The notes below the pieces were generated by a model. That model worked only from the letters and a program-made list of their open reading frames with translations, did not search any database and was not told the DNA's origin. The translations under genes were made by a program, and so were the position numbers. This document shows positions 56,411 to 64,000 of a DNA stretch of 64,000 nucleotides, in pieces. Within the stretch, counting starts at the first letter, position 1. The number at the start of each line of letters is the position of its first letter. Source of the DNA: an uncultured SAR116 cluster alpha proteobacterium. Its GTDB lineage: Bacteria; Pseudomonadota; Alphaproteobacteria; Puniceispirillales; Marisalimonadaceae. Location of the stretch: the NCBI GenBank assembly GCA_902615025.1, contig CACMNV010000005.1:1-64000 (forward strand), given 5' to 3'.

Positions 56411-57997
56411 TCATAATTTTAATTTTGAAAATAACTCATTTGGAATTTGTTTAGTTATATAAGTTATAAATGTATAAAATAAAATGCCTATACTTGTAAA
56501 GATTGATAGATAAATTATGCCAGAATTATAATCTGTCATAGTTTGAAATAAGTACAAAACAAAAATCATTATAAATGATAAAAGAGATATTTTTACAAAA
56601 TAAAATAATACATTCTTTGAACTTATGTAATTTTTTGAATTAACTGATAAAAGAATTAACTTTTTATTTTTTAATATATAAAATAAATAAATCATAAATG
56701 ATAATATTGTTGAAATTGAAGTTGCTAAGGCAATACCTCCGTGTAATAAATATTTCATTAAAATAATTGATAATATGAAATTTGTAATTAATTGCAAAAC
56801 TGAAATATATAAAATTTTCTTCATTTCACCAGTTGCTATAAAAACTGATTGAAAACATTTTATAATCATAACAAATGGCAATCCAAAAGAATACATTGTT
56901 AATGCTAATGCAACTGATTTGCTGGATGCTTGATCAAAACTTCCTCTTTCAAACAAACTGCTAATTATAAACTCCGAAAAGAAAAGTAGAGTTACCATTG
57001 ATGGAATTCCAAAATATAATGAAATTTTAATTGCTATAATTAATTGATCAGAAATTTTTTTGTTATCGTTAACTACTTTGGGATGAGAAATTGATGATAA
57101 TAAAACAGTTCCTAGAGATACACCAATAATTCCTAAAGGTAATTGAATGATCCTATCTGAATAATATAAAAAAGAAACAGCACCAAAACCAACAATCGTA
57201 GCCAGTATTGTATCAACTAAAATATTAATTTGAAACACACCACCTGAAAGTACTGCTGGAAAAAATCTTTTGAGAGTATCAGAAGTATTATTTTTAAATT
57301 TATTAAAATTATTTTGTTTTAAATTAGATATTTTATAAAAAACTTTTGTGATTAAATTAAATTTTTTAACAAAATAATAAATAAAACATAGTTGAATAAA
57401 ACCAGATATTGGCATTGCTATAGCAAGTGGTAGAGCTTTTATTTTCAACCCATCATTTATATAAAAGCAGGAAACAATAATACATAAATTAAAAATAATT
57501 GGTGTAAAAGCAAAATAAAAAAACCTACCAGATGCATTGAGCATTGCTCCAAAAAAGGCAGTCATAGAAATAAATGGTAAAAAAATAATTGTGAATCTTG
57601 ATAACATTACAATATCATCAAAAAAATTTTTATAATTTATAATACCAGGTGCAATTATTTTTATAAAAAAAGGCATGAAAATTTCAAAAAGAATTACAAG
57701 AATTGATAAAAAGATAATTAAAAAGAAACAGATTATTGCAGAAAACTTTTGTGCATTGTCTGATTTATCCTGATGTAATAGTTTAGAATATATGGGTAAA
57801 AATGAAGAGGTCATTGCACCTTCTGCTGTAATTCTTCTAAACAAGTTTGGTAATTTAGATGAAATAAAAAAGATATCAGATGCTATTCCAGCTCCCAAAA
57901 AAAACGCTAAAACAATATCTCTTATAAATCCTGTTATTCTACTTAAAATTGTTAATAAAGCATTAACTCTAAAACCTTTTATAAAAAATTTTATCAT
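56411..57997 (-). CDS. murJ: Lipid II flippase MurJ
   Basis: A polytopic membrane protein (528 aa, about 14 helices, MATE-like MVF family) that flips lipid II for peptidoglycan synthesis. It begins LLTILSRITGFIRDIVLAFF; other family stretches are ASDIFFISSKLPNLFRRITA, EGAMTSSFLPIYSKL, and ERGSFDQASS in the middle. The length is normal. It lies 22 bp after glnD and 6 bp before trpS. Confidence 0.95.
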   Translation of the reverse strand: MIKFFIKGFRVNALLTILSRITGFIRDIVLAFFLGAGIASDIFFISSKLPNLFRRITAEGAMTSSFLPIYSKLLHQDKSDNAQKFSAIICFFLIIFLSILVILFEIFMPFFIKIIAPGIINYKNFFDDIVMLSRFTIIFLPFISMTAFFGAMLNASGRFFYFAFTPIIFNLCIIVSCFYINDGLKIKALPLAIAMPISGFIQLCFIYYFVKKFNLITKVFYKISNLKQNNFNKFKNNTSDTLKRFFPAVLSGGVFQINILVDTILATIVGFGAVSFLYYSDRIIQLPLGIIGVSLGTVLLSSISHPKVVNDNKKISDQLIIAIKISLYFGIPSMVTLLFFSEFIISSLFERGSFDQASSKSVALALTMYSFGLPFVMIIKCFQSVFIATGEMKKILYISVLQLITNFILSIILMKYLLHGGIALATSISTILSFMIYLFYILKNKKLILLSVNSKNYISSKNVLFYFVKISLLSFIMIFVLYLFQTMTDYNSGIIYLSIFTSIGILFYTFITYITKQIPNELFSKLKL

Positions 57998-58019
57998 CTT
58001 TTATTATTTTTTTTATTCA

Positions 58020-60797
58020 TTAATTTTTGTTTAGCACTTCTAATAGATTGTTTTTAATTTGTTTCATTTTTATTTCATCAATAATTTTTTGACCAAACAA
58101 ATCTTTGACATAAAAAATATCTGTAACTCTTGTTCCATAGGTTGAAATAGAAGCATTGTATATCTGTAAATTTAACTTCGATATGCTTTGAGTAATTTTA
58201 AATAAAACTCCTGGTGCATTCTTACAATTTACTTCTAAAATAGTAAAATCATCACTTGTATCGTTGTCTATATAAACTCTAATGGGAGCCTTTATTTTTT
58301 TTATTTTTGAAGGAGATTCATTAAACCTCTTTTCTAACTCAATTTCAAAATCATAAACTCCCTCCAGACCATCCTTAAGTTTTTTAAAAATTTTTTGCTG
58401 AATATTCTTTTCTGAAATTGCCTTGTCCATTTTGTTATTTATTACAAAATAATCAATTGCAAAACCATCAGATCTTGTAATTATTTTAGCAGATATTATG
58501 TTGACATTACTTGATGATAATATGCCTGATATCTTAGAAAATAGTCCAAAATTATCGGGGGCAATTACAATCAATCCTGATACGTTTGAATTTAAATGAT
58601 TGTAAATCTCAAAAATAAATTTTGCTTTTGAAGCTAGCATTTTTTTAAATAATCTTACTTGATCTAACATTTGTTTTAAATCATACATTTGCCAATAATT
58701 ATCTGGAAAATTAATTATATAATTTTGAGCTTCATCATTTTTTAAAATATTCAAATTTTGTATCTCATTAAATAAATAATCTGATTTTTTTTCTTTTTTT
58801 AAAGGTATTTTTTTTACTTCTTTAGAAACTAAATTAAACTTAATTTTATTATATAATTCGATAAGAAGACTACTTTTCCAATCAGTCCAAACTCCAGGTC
58901 CAACAGCTTTTATATCGCACACAGTCAGAACAAAAAGTAAATTTAATTTTTCAATTGTATTAATTTTTTTTATACTTTTTTCGACTATTTTTTTATCCTT
59001 TAAATCATATCTAAATGCTGTTTCACTTAGATAAAGATGATTAAGCACGCACCATGAGACAATTTCAGTTTCATCATTAGTCAGACCCAATCTAGGACAT
59101 AAACTTTTTGCAATTTTAGAACCATTTATAGAATGATCTCCTGTTAAGCCTTTTGCTATATCATGAAGAAATAGAGAAACAGTTAGTAATCCAAATCTAT
59201 CTATTTCAAATATTAATTTACTTGCTAATTCTGTTCCAGAGTTTAAACCCTCATTTTTTAATTCATAAGCATTACTAATTGCAAAAAAGGTATGTTCATC
59301 AACTGTGTAATGATGATACATATCATGTTGTATTAAACCAATTATTTTCTTGAATTCAGGTATAAAATTTCCTAATACATTTGTGTCATTCATTAATCGT
59401 AAAATTTGTCTAGGATTTTTCTCACTAGAAATTATTTCTAAAAATAACTTATTACTTCTTTTTGATATAACTTGTTTTTTTCTTATTAATTTGCTGCAAT
59501 CTGACAGTAACCTTAGAGTTTCTGGATGTATTTCTAAATTTTTAAAATGTGATATGTGAAAAATTTCAATTAAAATTTCAGGCTTATTCAAAATAAAAGA
59601 TTTTTCCTCTATTGCTACTTTTTTTCTTTTAAAAATAAATGGCTTCTCTAAATTAATGCTTTTACGTAAAAAAAAATTAAATCTTATTGATTTTTTAAAA
59701 TTATCTTCAATTACTGAAAAAAAGATTCTTGTTAAACTACCAATATTTTTGGCTGCTATGTAATACCTCTTCATAAATCTTTCTACTGGTCTTTGAAATT
59801 CTTTTTGTCTAAATCGAATAAGCTTAGATATTTCAATTTGTGATTCGATATCTAAATTGTCATTCTCTCTTTTAGACAAAAGATGTAAATAGCACCTAGT
59901 AGAAAGTAAAAACTTATAAGAATTAGATAATATATAGAGTTCTTTTTTTAGAAAAACTCCACTTTCAAGCAAGTGAAAAATATTTTTTGAATTATAAGCA
60001 AATTTTGATATCCAAATTAAAGTTTGAATATCCCTAATTCCACCTTTTCCCTCTTTAACGTTTGGTTCAATTACAAATCTAGATGAACCAAATTTTTTAT
60101 GTCTTTGATCTGCCTCAATTAATTTTTTTTTGATAAATTCAAAAGTATTATAATTTTTTGTGAAAGTTTGATAAGTTTTTTGAAAACTTTCGAACAATTC
60201 CTTGTTTCCAATCAGAAATCTATGATCTATTAAACTGGTCAAAAAAGTAATATCTTCCTTTGCATAATCAAATATTTGATTAACTGTTCTAGTTGAGTGA
60301 CCAACTAAAAAACCTAGATCCCATAAAAAATAAAGAATTTCCTGAATTAATTTTTCTGAATCATTTGATTTAATTTTACTTAAGTTTTTATCCTTTACTA
60401 TAAAAAGTAAGTCAATATCAGATTTTGGGGCTAATTCGCCTCTGCCATAACCTCCTAACGTCAAGATTAATACATCGTTAAGATTTTTATTATCATTAGT
60501 ATTTTTTAAATAGTTAAACAGACTTATTATCAAATTATCTGTGAGCGTTGTATTTAAGCCAACATAATTTATACCGTTTGAATCTTTTTCAAAAATTTCT
60601 TTTAAAAACTCTCTTTTACTAAATAATTGAGAAGATAAATTTTTTATAATTTTGTCTCGAGTTATATTTAATTTAATTTTATCAAATCCTATTTCTTCAA
60701 AAACTTTTTGATCGAAATTTTGATTTACTTGCGTTAAAGGATCTAACCAATTAACCCATGATAAATTTTTTAAATCTGAATGGCTTAAGTTTAACAT
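58020..60797 (-). CDS. glnD: Bifunctional uridylyltransferase/uridylyl-removing enzyme GlnD
   Basis: The nitrogen sensor that uridylylates and deuridylylates PII proteins in response to glutamine (925 aa, full length). The nucleotidyltransferase site is LGGYGRGELAPKSDIDLLF, with GGIRDIQTLIWI following. The HD hydrolase shows LFLHDIAKG with HSINGSKIA. Two C-terminal ACT domains begin near NFGLFSKISGILSSSNVNII and NAPGVLFKITQSISKLNLQI. The full domain set implies functional PII control, which some streamlined SAR11 relatives have reduced. It overlaps mutS by 7 bp. Confidence 0.96.
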   Translation of the reverse strand: MLNLSHSDLKNLSWVNWLDPLTQVNQNFDQKVFEEIGFDKIKLNITRDKIIKNLSSQLFSKREFLKEIFEKDSNGINYVGLNTTLTDNLIISLFNYLKNTNDNKNLNDVLILTLGGYGRGELAPKSDIDLLFIVKDKNLSKIKSNDSEKLIQEILYFLWDLGFLVGHSTRTVNQIFDYAKEDITFLTSLIDHRFLIGNKELFESFQKTYQTFTKNYNTFEFIKKKLIEADQRHKKFGSSRFVIEPNVKEGKGGIRDIQTLIWISKFAYNSKNIFHLLESGVFLKKELYILSNSYKFLLSTRCYLHLLSKRENDNLDIESQIEISKLIRFRQKEFQRPVERFMKRYYIAAKNIGSLTRIFFSVIEDNFKKSIRFNFFLRKSINLEKPFIFKRKKVAIEEKSFILNKPEILIEIFHISHFKNLEIHPETLRLLSDCSKLIRKKQVISKRSNKLFLEIISSEKNPRQILRLMNDTNVLGNFIPEFKKIIGLIQHDMYHHYTVDEHTFFAISNAYELKNEGLNSGTELASKLIFEIDRFGLLTVSLFLHDIAKGLTGDHSINGSKIAKSLCPRLGLTNDETEIVSWCVLNHLYLSETAFRYDLKDKKIVEKSIKKINTIEKLNLLFVLTVCDIKAVGPGVWTDWKSSLLIELYNKIKFNLVSKEVKKIPLKKEKKSDYLFNEIQNLNILKNDEAQNYIINFPDNYWQMYDLKQMLDQVRLFKKMLASKAKFIFEIYNHLNSNVSGLIVIAPDNFGLFSKISGILSSSNVNIISAKIITRSDGFAIDYFVINNKMDKAISEKNIQQKIFKKLKDGLEGVYDFEIELEKRFNESPSKIKKIKAPIRVYIDNDTSDDFTILEVNCKNAPGVLFKITQSISKLNLQIYNASISTYGTRVTDIFYVKDLFGQKIIDEIKMKQIKNNLLEVLNKN

Positions 60798-63412
60798 TTA
60801 TTATTAATTTTTGATTTTGATAATTTTTGCATATCAAATAACGTTTCTAAAGCATTTAAGGGTGTCATTTTATTCAAATCTAAATTGTTTATATAACTTT
60901 CAAGTAAAACTTCATTTTTTTCTTTGTTTGTACTGTTTGAATTTTTTAGATCTTTTGAGTATCTTTTTTGTTCAAAACTATTTAAGATTTCATTTGCTTT
61001 TAATATTAAATCATCTGGTAATCCTGCTAATTTTGCCACTTCTAAACCATAAGACTTGTTAGCTTCGCCTTGTACAATTTTATATAAAAAAATTATTTCA
61101 TTATTCCATTCTTTGATCTCCATTTTATAATTTTTAATTTGTCTTGATTTTTTGTTTAACGACGTCAACTCATGGTAATGAGTTGCAAATAGAACCTTAG
61201 CTTTTAACTTCTCAAGCAAATACTCAAGAATAGACCAAGCAATAGCTAATCCATCATAGGTTGATGTTCCTCTACCAACTTCATCAAAAATAATAAAAGA
61301 TTTCTCAGTAGCTCTATTCAATATTGAAGCTGTTTCTATCATCTCGACCATAAATGTTGATTGTCCTTGGCTAAGATTATCGGACGCACCAACTCTTGAA
61401 AAAATTTTATCTACTAATCCTATTTCAGCTTTTTCGGCTGGTACAAATAAACCGGTTTGTGCCAATATTATAATTATTGCATTTTGTCTTAAAAATGTTG
61501 ATTTTCCTGCCATATTTGGACCTGTGATTAACCAAATATTACCATCATCTAATTGACAATCATTTGGAGTATAATCTGATACCAATGGTAATGTTTCTTC
61601 TACAACTGGATGTCTTCCATTTTTTATAAATAATTTCCTTCCATCTATAATTTTAGGAATACTATAATTATTAAACAATTTCTGGTCCGCTGTCATATTA
61701 GCAATATCTAATTGGGCTATAAAATCTGACATTTGAAATATATTTTGCTTTTCTTCTAAAATCCGCTTTTTAAGAATTAAATAAAAATCTATTTCTAACT
61801 CATGAATTAGTTTATTAGCTTGATTAATCTTTATTTCTAGATCTAACAATTCCTTAGTAGTATACCTAACTGTTTGAGCAGTTGTTTGCCTATGAATGAA
61901 TTGATCAAATAAATTAATTTTATCTAAATGATTTGTTCTTATCTCTATATGATATCCCAATACTTTATTATACTTTATTTTTAACGAGTTAATTTTAGTT
62001 AATGTTATATATTTCAATTGAAATTCAATTATTTTATCTCCAGACGAGTTTTGAATATCTTTAACTTTATCTAACTCATTACTATATCCTCTATTAATAA
62101 AATCATTGTCTTTGTCTTCGTGTAAGACAGATTTTTTAATAGCTTTTAAAATTTCAAAAACAAGATCTTCATTTATTTTAATTTTTTCTGAGAGGAATTT
62201 AATAAACTTATCACAATTTTTAAAATTATTTATCTCAGATTTAATCTCTAATGTTGTTTTTAAATTTTCAGCTAATATTAATAATTCTTTAGCATTAATA
62301 GTATTAAGAGAAATTCTTGATAAAGATCGCTCAAAGTCATTAATTTTGTTTAAATAATTTTTTATTTTTTCTTTAAAAGTTTTGTTTATATATAAAAATT
62401 CAGCAATTTTTTGCCTTCTTATAATTTCATCTTTATTGTTAGAAGGTGCTAACAACCTCTCTTTAATGAGTCTTGATCCTGATGCTGTCAATGATTTATT
62501 AATTACGTTTAATAAGCTATTATTTTTTTCACCATTGATTGTGAATATGATCTCTAAAGAAGACATGGTTGATTTATCAATTTCTAAAAAAGGTATATCT
62601 TCTTCAGTTTTAATATCTCTTAACTGAGGCAAATCTTGTTTGAAAGTATGTCTTAAATAATATAATAAAACTCCACATGCAATTATTTGTATTTTTTCAA
62701 TTTTTTCATTGAAGTTCTTATCTCCAAAATGATCCTTCAATCTTTTAACATTCTCATTGAAAGTAAAATGAATATCACTTATCTTTTTAATTTTTACATT
62801 TAAATAATCTAGACTTCGAATTTCTTTATCAGATATTAATAACTCAGAAATTGAAATCTTATTTAGAACATTTTCGATTTTATAGCTTAACTCTTGCTCA
62901 GTTTTATATTTAAAAGTATTAGATGTAAAAGATCCAGTTGATACATCAAGCCATGATATAGAAAAAATTAATTTATCTATAAAAATACAACCCAAAAAAT
63001 TATATTGTTCACTTTCTAAGTGATTTTCTTCAATTAATGTCCCTGGTGTAATAATTCTTGTCACTTCTCTAGTTAAAGGTCCTTTAATACCTTTTAAAGA
63101 CATTTCTTCTGGAGAGCTTGTTTGCTCACAAATTGCTATCTCAAAACCTTTTTTTACTAATTTTGGAACATAATTATTTGCAGCATGAAATGGTATTCCA
63201 CACATTGGAATACTATCATTCAAAACCTTTCCTCTTTTTGTGAGGGTTATATTTAATTCTTTTGCTGTAATAATTGCATCGTCAAAAAATAATTCATAAA
63301 AATCTCCCATTCTAAAAAAAAGCAGAGAACTCTCATTATTTTTTTTTAAATTTGCATATTGTTGCATTGCAGGTGTTAACTTACTAACATCCTCAACGTC
63401 TCTTAATCTCAC
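60791..63412 (-). CDS. mutS: DNA mismatch repair protein MutS
   Basis: Recognises mismatches and starts repair with MutL (873 aa). The N-terminal FFRMGDFYELFFDDA contains the phenylalanine-x-glutamate wedge. LTPAMQQYANLKK precedes it. Walker A is GPNMAGKSTFLRQN and Walker B plus signature is IIFDEVGRGTSTYDGLAIAW, with ATHYHEL. Full length, so mismatch repair is probably intact. It is the first gene of the minus-strand mutS-glnD-murJ-trpS run and is divergent from maeB across 107 bp. Confidence 0.97.
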   Translation of the reverse strand: MRLRDVEDVSKLTPAMQQYANLKKNNESSLLFFRMGDFYELFFDDAIITAKELNITLTKRGKVLNDSIPMCGIPFHAANNYVPKLVKKGFEIAICEQTSSPEEMSLKGIKGPLTREVTRIITPGTLIEENHLESEQYNFLGCIFIDKLIFSISWLDVSTGSFTSNTFKYKTEQELSYKIENVLNKISISELLISDKEIRSLDYLNVKIKKISDIHFTFNENVKRLKDHFGDKNFNEKIEKIQIIACGVLLYYLRHTFKQDLPQLRDIKTEEDIPFLEIDKSTMSSLEIIFTINGEKNNSLLNVINKSLTASGSRLIKERLLAPSNNKDEIIRRQKIAEFLYINKTFKEKIKNYLNKINDFERSLSRISLNTINAKELLILAENLKTTLEIKSEINNFKNCDKFIKFLSEKIKINEDLVFEILKAIKKSVLHEDKDNDFINRGYSNELDKVKDIQNSSGDKIIEFQLKYITLTKINSLKIKYNKVLGYHIEIRTNHLDKINLFDQFIHRQTTAQTVRYTTKELLDLEIKINQANKLIHELEIDFYLILKKRILEEKQNIFQMSDFIAQLDIANMTADQKLFNNYSIPKIIDGRKLFIKNGRHPVVEETLPLVSDYTPNDCQLDDGNIWLITGPNMAGKSTFLRQNAIIIILAQTGLFVPAEKAEIGLVDKIFSRVGASDNLSQGQSTFMVEMIETASILNRATEKSFIIFDEVGRGTSTYDGLAIAWSILEYLLEKLKAKVLFATHYHELTSLNKKSRQIKNYKMEIKEWNNEIIFLYKIVQGEANKSYGLEVAKLAGLPDDLILKANEILNSFEQKRYSKDLKNSNSTNKEKNEVLLESYINNLDLNKMTPLNALETLFDMQKLSKSKINNKC

Positions 63413-63452
63413 AACTAACCCTATTCAAAACGTACTAAAAACAATTTATTTG

Positions 63453-63474
63453 TATGATTTTTAACTAAATCATA
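63453..63474. promoter_or_regulatory. Inverted repeat/candidate operator before maeB
   Basis: TATGATTT (63453-63460) and AAATCATA (63467-63474) are exact reverse complements separated by TTAACT. They lie in the mutS-maeB divergent gap. A possible plus-strand promoter (TTGTAT at 63450, TATTAA at 63473, spacing 17) overlaps both arms, so a dimeric regulator could block it. The -10 match is only moderate. Confidence 0.4.
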
Positions 63475-63519
63475 TTAAGATTTTATTTTATTTTTTATAT
63501 TAATTAAAGGAGATCTTTT

Positions 63520-64000
63520 ATGTCAGGCGAAAATATAAATCAAAAAAAGGATGCCTTAGATTATCATAAAAATGGAAAGCCTGGTAAATTAGAGATTATT
63601 CCTTCAACACAATTAAATAGCGCTCAAGATCTATCATTAGCATACTCTCCAGGTGTTGCTATACCTTGTTTAGAAATAGAGAAGAATCCTGAAACGGCAT
63701 ATGATTATACCACAAAAGGAAATTTAGTTGCTGTAATATCTAACGGCACTGCAGTTTTAGGACTTGGTAATATCGGAGCCTTGGCTTCCAAACCAGTAAT
63801 GGAAGGTAAATCTGTTTTATTCAAAAAATTCGCAGATGTAGATTCAATTGATCTTGAGGTGAACACAGATGATATAGATAAATTTGTAGAAACTGTGGCA
63901 AATCTAGAACCTAGTTTTGGAGGAATAAATCTAGAAGATATTAAAGCCCCGGATTGTTTTATTATAGAAGAAAAACTAAAAGAAAAATTAAATATCCCAG
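63520..64000 (+). CDS. maeB: NADP-type malic enzyme MaeB (3' end off window)
   Basis: The first 160 codons of a malic enzyme, translated by eye from ATG at 63520 with AAGGAG 7 nt upstream. It reads [18 protein letters not shown], then [16 protein letters not shown] with the catalytic tyrosine, then [20 protein letters not shown], then [20 protein letters not shown] with the catalytic lysine. These are hallmarks of the large MaeB family (malic domain, NAD-binding domain, phosphotransacetylase domain), which decarboxylates malate to pyruvate. The later domains lie beyond the window. Confidence 0.93.
   Translation, partial: MSGENINQKKDALDYHKNGKPGKLEIIPSTQLNSAQDLSLAYSPGVAIPCLEIEKNPETAYDYTTKGNLVAVISNGTAVLGLGNIGALASKPVMEGKSVLFKKFADVDSIDLEVNTDDIDKFVETVANLEPSFGGINLEDIKAPDCFIIEEKLKEKLNIP

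Overview
The window is a gene-dense, very A/T-rich stretch of bacterial chromosome. Gene content and order point to a streamlined free-living alphaproteobacterium of the SAR11, HIMB59 or AEGEAN-169 kind. Diagnostic alphaproteobacterial neighbourhoods are yggT-folD-HIG1-PduO-etfBA, argH-lptM-lysA, mutM/ubiE-ubiB-coaBC-dut-moeB, fabA-fabB-fabI, nusA-infB-rbfA-truB-rpsO-pnp, miaB-phoH-ybeY-corC-lnt-metK-trmB, and trpS-murJ-glnD-mutS next to maeB. The exact clade is an inference: no rRNA or tRNA gene is present to place it. Coding density is extreme. Many genes overlap, divergent gaps are under about 110 bp, and all seven convergent junctions overlap or are separated by at most 7 bp.

Layout. 1-2127: a minus-strand ABC transporter pair (YnjC-like permease cut by the window edge, YnjB-like binding protein). 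2191-5880: plus-strand yggT, folD, a small HIG1-type membrane protein, cobalamin adenosyltransferase and etfBA. 5873-10109: a TlpA-like thioredoxin, then argH, the tiny lipoprotein gene lptM and lysA, then a zinc-ribbon membrane protein. 10180-16636: a DUF218 protein, an aromatic/histidine block (tyrA, hisC, chorismate mutase), gloB, folate genes (folB, a FolM-like reductase), a HAD phosphatase and a rhodanese. 16671-18103: a tandem glycine riboswitch in front of a DadA-like amino-acid oxidoreductase. 18106-24328: gyrB, recF, dnaN and dnaA on the minus strand, followed by the only gap longer than 300 bp (24329-24724), which may be the replication origin or just the dnaA control region.

24725-34212: rpsT, a secreted unknown, mutM, then plus-strand ubiE, ubiB, coaBC with an extra N-terminal helix-turn-helix, dut, moeB, an SH3 protein, fabA, fabB and fabI. 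34213-52747: a run of 17 minus-strand genes, from tsaB and rimI through ornithine-lipid-type acyltransferases, miaB, phoH, ybeY, corC, lnt, metK and trmB to the transcription/translation block and an enoyl-CoA hydratase. 52746-63412: a polysaccharide deacetylase, a glucosaminidase, nfu, trpS, murJ, glnD and mutS. 63520 to the end: the start of maeB on the plus strand.

Almost everything is core metabolism or information processing. There are no mobile elements, CRISPR arrays, toxin systems or phage genes. The most unusual items are the helix-turn-helix/CoaBC fusion, the tandem glycine riboswitch with its leader-linker helix on a DadA-type gene, a divergent gene pair whose start codons share one CATG, a chorismate mutase carrying what looks like a remnant of a prephenate dehydratase domain, and the candidate origin upstream of dnaA.
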